From positions 3,162,001 through 3,226,000 of the forward strand of contig NZ_CP066784.1 of assembly GCF_028751195.1 (NCBI RefSeq): 64,000 bases of DNA, written 5' to 3'. The translations under genes were made by a program, and so were the position numbers. Shown here piece after piece: positions 53,642 through 63,800 of this stretch. The notes below the pieces were generated by a model that saw nothing but the letters and a program-made list of their open reading frames with translations, was not told where the DNA came from and ran no database searches. Within the stretch, counting starts at the first letter, position 1. Each line of letters opens with the position of its first letter. The stretch comes from Alicyclobacillus sp. ALC3. Its GTDB lineage: Bacteria; Bacillota; Bacilli; Alicyclobacillales; Alicyclobacillaceae.

Positions 53642-54032
53642 ACATGTAGGACTGGAGTCATGGCTAGCTTTAGCTATGGGGACATAAGGCGTTCGCCGTC
53701 AGGCGAATCCGTCCGAAGCGATGATTTATATAAGCACTCGGGACGAATAGCGTTTCATCGTCTCCATCACCTTCTCACACCACTGTAATACGTGCATATA
53801 CCCGTCAATCGTTTTCAAGATTGACTATCGCACCCTATTGTTATGCCGCGACCTGCTAGCATATCTAACGCCCTAGTTCAATCGTAAAAATTGATGAATT
53901 TCCAAGTGAATGTTTCTCTGTTGCGTGTATTTTTCTGATTAATGTGAAATGTTATATTTTTCTTGCAAACAGTGAGTCCTGTAGTGGCTTATTTCAGTGC
54001 GTACGCTAAACTCGCGGCCTAATTCAACGGTA
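53642..54032. other. Gap with a hicA scrap, no intact gene
   Basis: On the minus strand 53750-53706 reads SSRVLI, a stop, then IIASDG, which matches the first codons of the hicA remnant at 48865, so it is a second, much shorter hicA scrap. The rest of the gap is AT-rich and shows no gene. Confidence 0.55.
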
Positions 54033-54046
54033 GCGTTTGCAAACGC
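54033..54046. promoter_or_regulatory. Perfect 14-bp palindrome upstream of the MFS gene (operator candidate)
   Basis: GCGTTTGCAAACGC is a perfect palindrome 54 bases before the transporter start. Its size and position suit a dimeric repressor or activator, LacI/GntR-like, but no regulator gene is adjacent. Confidence 0.5.
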
Positions 54047-54099
54047 CTTCAGTCGCGCACTTTGAGGAACTCAACCACCAATTGAGGAGGAAAGAGATA

Positions 54100-55485
54100 A
54101 TGTCAAATGAAACGGCTGACCCGTTGGCTAGACTGGAACGTATCCCCGTTTGGCCGTATGGAAAAGTGCTGTTGCTGCTAATTGGTGCAGGCTATTTCTT
54201 TGCGTTTTTCGACATTGTGAACATGGGATTTGCACTGCCATCCATTTCAAGTCAGTTACATACGCCGATATCGCACGTGGCCATCGCAATCAATTGGAAT
54301 CTTTGGGGATACATTGTCGGAGCACTCGTCATCAGTGTGTTCAGCGACTCATTCGGGCGCAAGCGGAGTGTGATTGCCGCGATGTTCCTATTTACAATTG
54401 GGTCACTCATTACCGCATTTACGTCGAGTGTTTCCTGGATTGTGTTTGGGCGGTTTGTTGTTGGTCTTGGAGATGGTGCCATGATTGCCCAGGTGACGAC
54501 CTATCTCAGCGAACTATCTCCTGCCAAGTTGCGCGGCAGATACACCGCCGTCGCGACCTCCTGTGCCTACTTCGCCTCTGCAGTCGTTCCGTTTGCTGCT
54601 CTGTGGCTTGTGCCACATTACACATGGGGATGGAGGGGGCTCTTGTTTATCGGGGCGTTTGGTGGAATTGCAGGGCTCATCGGGACCCGGTACATCGTTG
54701 AATCCCCACGCTGGCTGGTTGGCAAGGGCCGACTTAACGAGGCGGAAAAAATCGTCGCCGCAGCCGAGCAAGTTGCCCGAAGGAAAATCGGGCAAGAACT
54801 CCCCAAAGTAGTGGCGCTCCCTGAGGAACCAAGGGCTGCGGGATTCCCACTCAAACACCTCCTACATCCGCGCTATCTGGGTTATCTCATTCTCATTCTC
54901 GTCGTTTGGTGCTGGATGTACGTTGGAACATATGGCTTCCTCGGTTTGTCGACGACGCTGCTTGTGCAAAGAGGTTATAGCTTGTCAAACAGTATCGGAT
55001 TTGAGAGCATCACAAGTCTGGGCTATCTTGTCGGATTGGTGGTATCACTACTGCTGGCGGACCGTGTGGAGCGTAAATTTCTTGCCGTTGGCTTTGGTCT
55101 GATTTACGGTGTGTTTACCGCCCTAATCGGATTCACTACCTCTGGCACAGAGATCATGGTACTAGGCTTCATTCAAAGCATTGCTATCCCTAGCTTCTTT
55201 ATTGCCGCTTATCCACTGACGGCAGAACACTTCCCTACGAGCGGACGCAGTTCTGCTGTCGCTGCCACTGACGGTATTGGACACTTCGGCGGAGCAATCG
55301 CAGCCCCGCTCGTATTAATGGTAGACGGTCATGCTGGATTCACTGGCGCATTCGTTTTCATGGGAGCGACAATTGTCATTGGCAGCCTGCTGACGATGTT
55401 TACGAGGCGGGCAACCGGCAAGTCGCTCAACGTGGTCACGGCTAGGGAGACATTGGCACCTGCGCCCTCTGATCCTGCAGTATAG
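54100..55485 (+). CDS. MFS transporter (sugar/aromatic-acid porter type)
   Basis: A 461-residue 12-helix transporter. The loop 2-3 motif SFGRKRSVIAAMFLF is present. The R-x-G-R-G-like AKLRGRYTA after helix 4-5 and YIVESPRWLVGKGRLNEAEKI (PESPRWL motif of sugar porters) follow. A second-half loop LADRVERKFLAVG also fits. Members carry sugars, shikimate or benzoate-type acids with protons. GAGGAGG nine bases before the ATG fixes the start. A short chorismate mutase follows 16 bases later, which hints at an aromatic or shikimate-pathway substrate; this is inference. Confidence 0.9.
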   Translation: MSNETADPLARLERIPVWPYGKVLLLLIGAGYFFAFFDIVNMGFALPSISSQLHTPISHVAIAINWNLWGYIVGALVISVFSDSFGRKRSVIAAMFLFTIGSLITAFTSSVSWIVFGRFVVGLGDGAMIAQVTTYLSELSPAKLRGRYTAVATSCAYFASAVVPFAALWLVPHYTWGWRGLLFIGAFGGIAGLIGTRYIVESPRWLVGKGRLNEAEKIVAAAEQVARRKIGQELPKVVALPEEPRAAGFPLKHLLHPRYLGYLILILVVWCWMYVGTYGFLGLSTTLLVQRGYSLSNSIGFESITSLGYLVGLVVSLLLADRVERKFLAVGFGLIYGVFTALIGFTTSGTEIMVLGFIQSIAIPSFFIAAYPLTAEHFPTSGRSSAVAATDGIGHFGGAIAAPLVLMVDGHAGFTGAFVFMGATIVIGSLLTMFTRRATGKSLNVVTARETLAPAPSDPAV

Positions 55486-55501
55486 TTGCTTCTCCTGGGA
55501 G

Positions 55502-55735
55502 GTGATTCCATTCGTTGATCCAATCCTTAGTCGGCTACGGTCTAGGATCGACGAGACCGACGTGGAGTTAATCCGCTGCATGGCCAAGCGGCTCGAGTTG
55601 TCGAAAGAAATTGCAACTCGAAAAAAGCAAATGTCGTCTCCGGTGCTCCAGCCTGATCGGGCGACTGTGGTTCAGAATAACTATCGTCAACTAGCAGACG
55701 ATTTTGGATTGAGCGCTGCAGGACTGGGGGATTGA
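55502..55735 (+). CDS. Short AroQ-type chorismate mutase domain
   Basis: About 77 residues: PILSRLRSRIDETDVELIRCMAKRLELSKEIATRKKQ is the long first helix of AroQ, with the catalytic Arg (RSRIDETD), Arg (KRLELS) and Lys (RKKQ) positions. PVLQPDRATVVQNNYRQLAD is the second helix. It ends at FGLSAAGLGD, so helix 3, which normally closes the active site, is missing. The stop codon lies inside a terminator-like hairpin. GGGAGGTGA overlaps the only GTG start (55502), so the real start is unsure. May be truncated or act with a partner. Confidence 0.65.
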   Translation: MIPFVDPILSRLRSRIDETDVELIRCMAKRLELSKEIATRKKQMSSPVLQPDRATVVQNNYRQLADDFGLSAAGLGD

Positions 55736-55751
55736 GTTAACTCCCCAGTCC
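55721..55751 (+). terminator. Strong inverted repeat ending the MFS-mutase unit
   Basis: GGACTGGGG, a 13-base loop, CCCCAGTCC, then GTTTCG. The stem is nine perfect G/C-rich pairs, but the T-run is short, so it may be a weak terminator or RNA-stabilising hairpin. The chorismate mutase stop codon lies in the loop. Confidence 0.6.
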
Positions 55752-56013
55752 GTTTCGTGTTCAAACAGGAAGGTATTACGTTGATGACAGTAGTCGCAGC
55801 AACACCGTTGGTCTAGAAGAGCGGTTCAAGAAGCTACTGAGTACCAAAATCCAATCGGTTACTGGCTTGGGAAGCATGGTTAGGCGAGGAACAATGCTTT
55901 TACAAAGAGGCTATGACTGGACAGATGATTGACTTTCATGTTAGCGAACACAGGCATACAATATCATGGAGATCACGGAGCGCGGCGGTGGAATCTGTGA
56001 GGGAGGGCATGAA

Positions 56014-56181
56014 ATGACAGGCAATCTGTCTCGTGTGCTATTCATCGTGCTGCTGATCGCCGTGATTTTGAGTGTCGATATACTGTTCCTAAGACATCAC
56101 TTCATGGCCCGACTCTTTGTTAACATCGGTATCGTCATGGCGTTTGCTATCGTATATTACCTTTTTTTCAGGAAAGTGTAG
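56014..56181 (+). CDS. Small two-helix membrane protein
   Basis: A 55-residue protein, MTGNLSRVLFIVLLIAVILS followed by VDILFLRHHFMARLFVNIGIVMAFAIVYYLFFRKV. GGGAGGGCATGAA before the ATG supports the start. It resembles generic YozN-like small membrane proteins of Bacilli. It lies 103 bases before the hybrid kinase gene on the same strand. Confidence 0.65.
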   Translation: MTGNLSRVLFIVLLIAVILSVDILFLRHHFMARLFVNIGIVMAFAIVYYLFFRKV

Positions 56182-56284
56182 GCGGTTGAGGTCTATGGTT
56201 GTACTCCCTCGATGGCTTTCATCGGTGGCAGAATCATCGAGGCCCATGTAGATATCCGTATGGAGTAATTGGTATTGTCTATCT

Positions 56285-59200
56285 ATGAGACAACTCGTTG
56301 GATTGGCCAAGGACAAATTCATACTTGTCTTTACCCTGTTGGTTATCGTAATCGGTCTGTTGTTCTATGTCGACTATAGTCCGAGCAATGCTATGCCCAT
56401 CGCACATCAGGGTGTACTGGATGCAGGCAAATGGAATTTCTCCAAACAAGGGGTTTTATTGCTGAATGGCCAGTGGGTGTACTATCCGTCCCAATTCGTT
56501 GACGCCCGCAAAATAACTTCAGGCCAGTCGAAGTACTCCTTTTTAGAAGTCCCCCGTGTGGGCTTGAATTGGGGCAGACCGTCGGGATCAAGTCCGTGGG
56601 GATACGGGACTTACCGAGTAACAGTTGACCTGAACTCCAGTGATTTGTCGATGGGAATGATGCTGGGAAGCATTCAGACTTCCAGCAGGGTATTCATCAA
56701 CGGAAAGCTCGTCTATCAGTCTGGTGTACCGGGAGTCTCAAGAAGTGCGTACAGGCCGGGAGATAAGCCACAGGAGATATTTTTTCATCCGTCCCATGGA
56801 CGCATCACTTTGGTCATCCAGGTTGCGAATTACGACTTTTATCGGACAGGCATTGTCAGCCCCATTGTTCTCGGAACGAGCCAACAGATCGAACGAATGA
56901 CCTTTTTCAATGACGGGATGGACTTTGCCGCAATGTCCATCATTGGGCTGTTTGGCGTTTATTACTTCGCTTTATTATGGTCGCTCAGGCGAAATCGCTA
57001 TAGAAAATACTATGACCTGCTCGTGCTGGGTGTCTTCTTTCTGGCTTTCTCTGCTGAGATCCCTTTCGAGGGCGCCAATATTGTATATAAACTTGTCCCG
57101 TCTCTCCCATACGGGCTGTATTGGAAGCTAAAAATCATTCTTCCTGCGGCTATGTCTTTGCTCATCCTTCAGTACTTCGGATGGATTCTGAAACCGTCCC
57201 GTTTTCGTCGCCTACTGATTGTTCCGAGCGGCCTTTTTCTAGGCTATGTTGTGGCCACGGCCATCCTTCCTGTGCACGTCATGGCGAGGGGTGAAGTGAT
57301 TCACTTTCTGATGGGACTTGGATTGATGACACTTGTTGGCATTTTGATCACGCTGTTGATCGCGTACGGGAGAAGGCGCTATGGCCCGTTTCAACTGGGG
57401 GAGATTCGCCTCTACATTTTAGCGGTGCTAAGTTTAATAGTCATAGACTTAAATAACGTGTCCTATCTGAACACACTTGTGGACAACAATGTCATTACGG
57501 ACATCACTCGAGTTCTTTTCGCTGGCATCATGTGGTCTGTTTTGGCGCTTCGCTATTACCATTCATACTCTCGCATGGAGACTGCTACGGAGAAACTGAA
57601 AGTCATGGATCGTTTGAAAGATGACTTTTTCATCCAAACGGCACACGAGTTGAAAACTCCACTTCATGGAATCGTAAATATCCTGCAGGCTGTGATGGAG
57701 AAATTTTCCACGCAAGTCAATGAATCTGCACCCGACACTCAGATGCAAAAATTGAGACTGGTCCAGACAACGGCGAGACGGATGTCGAGGACGGTCAACG
57801 ACATCATGGATCTGGCGCGAATCCGAGAAGGACGTCTGGATGTTCATTTAACTGTCGTCGATTTGCGGTCGTGTCTGTCGTTAATTGAAGACTTGTTTGT
57901 CGATCAAGTTCAGGCGAAGAACTTGCAAATGATGCATCAAATCGGCGACGGAGCTGAATTCGTGAAAGCCGATGAAGGTCGGTTGATTCAAGTTTTAACG
58001 AACCTAATCCACAACAGCATTAAACATACGGCAACGGGTTCGATTCTTGTTACTTCCGAACACAAGGACAGGGCTGTTTACATTTCGGTTGAAGATACGG
58101 GAATGGGAATTTCACCCCCAAAACAGCAAGTGCTATTTAGCCCTTACGAACGAAGTGATGTCGATGCACTGACTGATGATGCAGGAATCGGATTGGGACT
58201 TCACATATCCCGGCAATTGGTGCAAGCCATGGGAGGGGAACTGTTCTTGGCGTGGAGTGAAGTAGGGAAGGGGGCGCGGTTCACCTGTCGGCTACCGGCG
58301 GTAGATGTTGATATGGCCGTCCTTGCTGAGAACCTGCTACAGCAAGGAATGCATGTAACAAACCGGCAGGCGTCGGTGACATTGCAGACAAGCGATTACG
58401 CTCAAGGCGGTGGACCGGTCATACTGGCGGTCGATGATGAGGTTGTTAATTTGGAAGTCTTATCAGGCTTGTTTGAAGGTCACGATTACAAGGTTGTGAC
58501 TGCTTCGTCTGGGCGATCGGCTTTGCGTCAAATATCGAAGCACAAACCTGAGCTTGTCCTTTTGGATGTGATGTTACCGGACATCTCAGGTTACGAGGTG
58601 TGCCGCGTGATTAGGCAAACGTTTTCCATGATTGAACTGCCGGTGTTGTTCTTGACAGTTCGAAATACGGCAGAAGACATGGAACGTGCGTTCGAAGTGG
58701 GAGGGAACGATTTTATCGTAAAACCTTTTGAATCGAGGGAGATACGAGCCCGGGTAGAAACACTGCTCACTATGAAAGGGTTGGCGCGCGCGGTCGTCGA
58801 AAATGAAATCGCCTTTCTACACGCGCAGATTAAACCTCACTTTTTATATAATGCTTTAAACACCATTTCTGCGTTGTGTGACACGGACCCAGACAGCGCG
58901 CGCGACGTCACAGATGAATTAGCTCTGTATCTGAGAAGTCGCTTTGACTTCCGTAACTTGGAGAAACTGGTTCCACTGGAGCAAGAGTTGGAGTACATTT
59001 ACGCCTACGTAAACGTGGAGAAGGCAAGATTTGGCGATCGATTGACAGTAGAGTACAACATTGAAGACGGACTACACTTCTTGATTCCTCCATTGATTTT
59101 GCAGCCCCTCGTGGAGAATGCAGTAAAGCATGGCCTCAAGACTCGGGTGAATGGAGGTCGCGTGACGGTCTCTGTGAAGAGAGAGGACGAGACGCTTATG

Positions 59201-59404
59201 ATCCGTGTGTCCGATAATGGTATGGGGATGAGTGATGTGCAGGTGAACGAAGTCCTTAGCGCAGCGGCAGGGAAAGGCGTGGGTCTGAGAAATGTAGACC
59301 AACGCCTCAAAAGACTGTACGGCAAAGGCTTGTCAATCACAAGTACGCTAGGGATTGGCACGACAGTGGTTGTCACAATTCCATGGGAGCCTCAGGATGA
59401 TTAG
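56285..59404 (+). CDS. Hybrid sensor with two histidine kinase modules (7TMR-DISM, HisKA, REC, LytS-type)
   Basis: A 1039-residue membrane sensor. Order: one helix at 12-30, an outer jelly-roll domain (about 40-205), seven helices of the 7TMR-DISM type (about 215-425) and HisKA with FFIQTAHELKTPLHG near 456. A first ATPase (LTNLIHNSIKH, GIGLGLHISRQLV) ends at about 685. A REC domain (about 710-830, LAVDDEVVNLEVL, LLDVMLPDISG, FIVKPFE) follows. A second kinase of the LytS type closes the protein, with IKPHFLYNALNTISAL near 851 and a second ATPase (LQPLVENAVKHGL, GVGLRNVDQRLKRLYG). It overlaps the next gene, its probable output regulator. Confidence 0.92.
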   Translation: MRQLVGLAKDKFILVFTLLVIVIGLLFYVDYSPSNAMPIAHQGVLDAGKWNFSKQGVLLLNGQWVYYPSQFVDARKITSGQSKYSFLEVPRVGLNWGRPSGSSPWGYGTYRVTVDLNSSDLSMGMMLGSIQTSSRVFINGKLVYQSGVPGVSRSAYRPGDKPQEIFFHPSHGRITLVIQVANYDFYRTGIVSPIVLGTSQQIERMTFFNDGMDFAAMSIIGLFGVYYFALLWSLRRNRYRKYYDLLVLGVFFLAFSAEIPFEGANIVYKLVPSLPYGLYWKLKIILPAAMSLLILQYFGWILKPSRFRRLLIVPSGLFLGYVVATAILPVHVMARGEVIHFLMGLGLMTLVGILITLLIAYGRRRYGPFQLGEIRLYILAVLSLIVIDLNNVSYLNTLVDNNVITDITRVLFAGIMWSVLALRYYHSYSRMETATEKLKVMDRLKDDFFIQTAHELKTPLHGIVNILQAVMEKFSTQVNESAPDTQMQKLRLVQTTARRMSRTVNDIMDLARIREGRLDVHLTVVDLRSCLSLIEDLFVDQVQAKNLQMMHQIGDGAEFVKADEGRLIQVLTNLIHNSIKHTATGSILVTSEHKDRAVYISVEDTGMGISPPKQQVLFSPYERSDVDALTDDAGIGLGLHISRQLVQAMGGELFLAWSEVGKGARFTCRLPAVDVDMAVLAENLLQQGMHVTNRQASVTLQTSDYAQGGGPVILAVDDEVVNLEVLSGLFEGHDYKVVTASSGRSALRQISKHKPELVLLDVMLPDISGYEVCRVIRQTFSMIELPVLFLTVRNTAEDMERAFEVGGNDFIVKPFESREIRARVETLLTMKGLARAVVENEIAFLHAQIKPHFLYNALNTISALCDTDPDSARDVTDELALYLRSRFDFRNLEKLVPLEQELEYIYAYVNVEKARFGDRLTVEYNIEDGLHFLIPPLILQPLVENAVKHGLKTRVNGGRVTVSVKREDETLMIRVSDNGMGMSDVQVNEVLSAAAGKGVGLRNVDQRLKRLYGKGLSITSTLGIGTTVVVTIPWEPQDD

Positions 59405-60494
59405 GGCCGTCCTTGTTGATGATGAACCGCTGGCTCTGGAAAGACTGTCGCGCATGTTGCAGCAAAGTGGCGTGGTGGAAGTGCTCGGTACCTTTTCCCA
59501 CCCAGCTGAAGCGCTGTTAGCCTTGTCAGAGACAAGACCTGACGTCTTTTTTCTAGACATCGAGATGCCTGGTATAGATGGATTAGCCCTAGCAGACCAA
59601 CTCCTCAGCGTGGAGCCCACGACTCAAATTGTGTTTGTGACAGCGTATAACGAATATGCAATTGAAGCCTTTGAACTTAACGCTCTCGACTACCTGCTTA
59701 AGCCCGTACGACGAGAGCGACTTTTGAAAACTCTGAGCCGGATTACCAAGGAAAATAGTGAGGAAGAGAAGGCAAGGCTCAAGGTAATCTGTCTAGGGGG
59801 CTTTCGTGTATTTCTGGACATGGGTGACAACAGCATTTTTAGGTGGCGTACATCCAAGGCGGAAGAACTGTTCGCCTTTCTGGTCCATCATCGTGGGCAG
59901 GCAGTGAGGCGACAGATGATATTGGATGCTGTTTGGGAGCATCTGGACGGGGACAGAGCAACAGCGCACTTCCACACGACCCTGTATTATCTCCGGAGAA
60001 GTATGGATAGTGCGGGTTTCCCAGGGTTAATACACCATGAGAGCGGACTGTACTGGGTGGATACAAGTCGGATTGACTGTGATTACTACGAATTGAGCGC
60101 ACTGGCACTTAGTAAAGGGGATAGAATGAAATCATCGGCATTTGCGACGAAACTCGTAAGTCTTTATCAGGGGGGGTACCTCGAAGGGGAAGGCTGGCTT
60201 TGGGCAGAAGCAGCAAGACAAGACCTTGAGGAAAGGTATCTGTCTGCCCTGCTACAAGTACACGACGAGTACCTTGCAGAACGGGACATCACCTCAGCCA
60301 TCGCGATACTCAAAGAAGCGCTGAGAATTACGCCTGTAAACGAGACGATTCATGGCAAACTAATTCATGCCTATATGCTAATCAACGACCGGGTGGCTGC
60401 CATCGAACAATATGAAGTACTCAGAAGCAAATTAAAAGCAGAGTATGGGATAGAACCGTCAGACTTGATTAGGAATATGCTCCCTCGCGAATAA
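59397..60494 (+). CDS. Response regulator with REC, winged-helix and BTAD domains
   Basis: A 365-residue protein. REC (1-125): VLVDDEPLALERL, phosphorylation Asp in VFFLDIEMPGIDG, VTAYNEYAIEAF and LKPV, of the LytR/AgrA kind. An OmpR/SARP-type winged helix (about 135-225) follows: WRTSKAEELFAFLVHHRGQ, then AHFHTTLYYLRRSM. The bacterial transcriptional activator domain (about 230-365) has TPR-like helices. The ATG overlaps the kinase stop, so the pair is coupled. The LytS half of the kinase and the LytR-like receiver match as partners. The secreted repeat protein downstream is a possible target. Confidence 0.9.
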   Translation: MIRAVLVDDEPLALERLSRMLQQSGVVEVLGTFSHPAEALLALSETRPDVFFLDIEMPGIDGLALADQLLSVEPTTQIVFVTAYNEYAIEAFELNALDYLLKPVRRERLLKTLSRITKENSEEEKARLKVICLGGFRVFLDMGDNSIFRWRTSKAEELFAFLVHHRGQAVRRQMILDAVWEHLDGDRATAHFHTTLYYLRRSMDSAGFPGLIHHESGLYWVDTSRIDCDYYELSALALSKGDRMKSSAFATKLVSLYQGGYLEGEGWLWAEAARQDLEERYLSALLQVHDEYLAERDITSAIAILKEALRITPVNETIHGKLIHAYMLINDRVAAIEQYEVLRSKLKAEYGIEPSDLIRNMLPRE

Positions 60495-60841
60495 ATTTTA
60501 TCTTTTACACGAAACGCGGTATACAGTAGTCCTCGCTTCAATTGTTGAGAACGCTTGGTTTCAAGCACTCCTCGACGGTTGGAGCGTTTTTTGTGTTGAG
60601 AACTTGTTGAGATTCAGTCTGGTATATTGCGGACGCTCCCGGTCGTTTCAACAAACGGATTCAGTCGGTAGGGTAACGCTCGGCCGTATTGTCCACGTCC
60701 TTGCTCAATGGGTAGCAGGACAAGGGCTGCGCGGCGTTGTCAGGTAGGCATGAACAGAATCGTGATCAGACAAAGCGGTACGGGTGACTCAACCACAGGC
60801 TATTGCGCATCAGTTTTCACGGGAAAGGGGTAAGGAGATTC
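60495..60841. other. Gap ahead of the secreted repeat protein
   Basis: Contains the terminator at 60550-60592 and the promoter region of the next gene; no -35/-10 pair with good spacing could be assigned (TATATT at 60623 is one candidate -10). No other gene seen. Confidence 0.4.
60550..60592 (+). terminator. Probable terminator after the kinase-regulator pair
   Basis: AACGCT at 60550-60555 pairs with AGCGTT at 60583-60588, and the sequence continues as a T-run. The inner part can form a second small stem (CTCC with GGAG), so the exact fold is open. Confidence 0.55.
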
Positions 60842-63800
60842 ATGAATCGGCGACATCGAGACCGGTCCACAACACCTCCAGAGACACATAGAGGCAAGAG
60901 AAGACGATTGAAAAAGTCTCTCATGGCTATGATCGTTCTGACGCCTATGTCATGGCTGACGATGGGGCCAATGTACAACACGCACGCGCTCGCAGCCACT
61001 ACAGGGGCATGGGTGAATATCACCAATGGCGGAGCCTTCACCAAACCTTCAGCTATCGCAGTGGATAGTGCAGGAGACGTGTTTGCGCTCAATAGCACCA
61101 GTACGATTTTAGAGCGAAAGACTGGAAGTACAACGTGGAAGGCGATTCCGACACAACCGCCTGCATCCTATGGCGTGGCCGTGGATAGCTCGGGTGACTT
61201 GTTCGTGACGACTCCACAGAACACAGTGCTCGAACTGACGAGCGGGAGTACAACGTGGACGAACATCACCAACGGTGCGGCATTCAACGATCCGACGGGT
61301 ATCACAGTGGACAAGTCGGGTGATGTGTTTGTCGCCAGCAGCAGTAACAACCAGATTTTTGAGCTCCCTAGTGGGGGCACGGCGTGGACGAATATCACGG
61401 ACGGTGCAATATTTAATGCCCCAACGGGCATTGCGGTGGACAAGTCAGGCGATGTGTTTGTGACCAGTCATAACTCCAACCAAGTTTTCGAGCTTTCTAG
61501 CGGCAGCACGACGTGGACCAATGTCACAAATGGCGCGACTTTCAACGGGCCAACTGATATTGCGGTAGACAGTGCGGGGAACTTGTTTGTTACCGATTAC
61601 AGTAGTGGCACGATATACGAACTGCAAAGCGGGAGCACGACGTGGACCAACATCACGAATGGGGCGCCGATTGTCTACCCATACGGCATTGCAGTGGACA
61701 GTGCGGGAGACCTCTACGTATCCAACGATACAACCACTGCGACTGGAGGTACGATTGAAGAGTACGAGATGCCCCCCAGTGCCCCGACGGGGTTGAAAAA
61801 CAGCAGTGTGACCGCTACAGGCTGGACGGAATCGTGGAGTGCCGTAGTTGGAGCGACAAGCTACAACGTGTACATCAATGGCACGAAGGTGAATACCAGT
61901 CCTGTAACAGGAACGAGCTACAACGTGACGGGCGATCAACCATCCACCGTCTACAAGGTGACAGTGACCGCGGTGAACGCGGCCGGAGAAAGTGCCCAAT
62001 CTGCGGGAAACAGTGTCAATACCTTGCCCCCCACAGGCACACTTCCGCCTGGACAGTGGGTGAACATCACCGATGGTGGGTCGTTTTCTTCTCCCTTTGG
62101 CATTGCCGTGGATAGTGCAGGAGACGTGTTTGTCACGAACGCGGTCCCCAACAATACCACGGTTTACGACCTGAAGAGCGGGAGCACGACCTGGAATAAC
62201 ATCACGTATGGGGCATCCTTCGATGGTCCACGTGGCATCGCTGTGGATAGTGCGGGAGACCTGTTTGTCACGAACATGAACGGCGACACGATTAAGGAAC
62301 TGCCGAGTGGCAGTACCAGTTGGAGTCCCTATTTGGTTACTGGAGGGTCGCCTTACAACTACACTGCTCCAGAGGGGATTGCCTTAGATGGTTCAGGCAA
62401 TTTATACACGTGGGCCGCGGGCAATGGTGTTGTTATCAAGAACCATATTGGCAGCGCGACGATTACGCCCCTTAGCTCTTCCTTCGGACAAAATCTGGAT
62501 GGCCGCGTTGCCGTGGACAGTAAGGGTGACGTGTTTTTGACCCTTTACAACGATAATGCAGTGTATGAACTTCCGAGTGGGAGCACGACCTGGGTCAATA
62601 TCACAAACGGTGCTGGATTCATTGGTCCGCTCGGAATTCGGGTGGATGCTGCCGGTAACGTGTTCGTGGTCAATAATGGAAATAACACACTTTATGAACG
62701 TCCGAATGGGAGCACGACCTGGGTCAACGTCACGGGCGGAGCAGGGCTAAGCGAACCAGCGGGCATTGCGATAGACAGTGCTGGGGACCTATTTGTCACC
62801 AACCTTACGGGATCTATTGAAGAATATGTGCTGGCTCCGAGTGCCCCGACGGGCCTCAGCCACAGTAATGTAACCACTACAGGGTGGACGGAATCGTGGA
62901 GTGCCGTGAGTGGAGCGACTGGATACAACGTGTACGTCAACGGCACGAAGATGAACAGCAGTCCGGTGACCACGACGAGCTACAACGTGACTGGAGAGAC
63001 GGGTGGCACGACTTACAATGTGACGGTGACGGCAGTGGGTGCCGGAGGCGAGGGTGCTGCGTCTGCGACAGACAGTGTTTCAACTAACGACACGGTGACC
63101 TTTGACAGCAACGGGGGCAGCAGCGTGACGTCGGAATCGGTGGCGTACGATAGCTATGCGACGCAGCCGACAAACCCGACGAAGGCTGGGTATGTGTTCG
63201 CAGGGTGGTATACGGATTCGACTTTACAAAACGCCTTCTCCTTTGGTACCCCGGTTACGTGGAACATCACCCTGTATGCGAAGTGGACAGCGCAGGAGTA
63301 CGCGGTGAACTTCAACAGCAATGGTGGCAGCCAGGTTCAGTACCAATTGGTGCCGTACGGGAGTGATGCGACAGCGCCGGCGAGCCCGACGAAGACTGGG
63401 TATGTGTTCGCAGGGTGGTATACGGATTCGACTTTCCAAAACGCCTTCTCGTTCACGACTCCAATTACCAGCAGTCTGACGCTGTATGCAAAGTGGACGC
63501 CGCAACAGTACACAGTGACCTTCGACAGCAATGGTGGTAGCAGTGTGTCGTCGGAATCGGTGGCGTACGATGGCACTGCGACGCAGCCGACCAGCCCGAC
63601 GAAAACCGGGGCAGTATTCCAGGGATGGTATACAGACTCAACCCTGCAAAATCAGTATTCGTTTGGGACGCTGATTACGGGGAACATCACGCTGTATGCG
63701 AAGTGGACGCCGCAGGAGTACACGGTGAACTTCAATAGCAATGGCGGCAGCCAGGTTCAGTACCAATTGGTGCCGTACGGGAGTGACGCGACAGCGCCGA

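Noticed and set aside
60568..60578. CTCCTCGAC as the second attachment site matching the tRNA-Leu 3' end
   Set aside because: Only nine bases match, no CCA follows and it lies within a terminator; a match this short is expected by chance in 30 kb.
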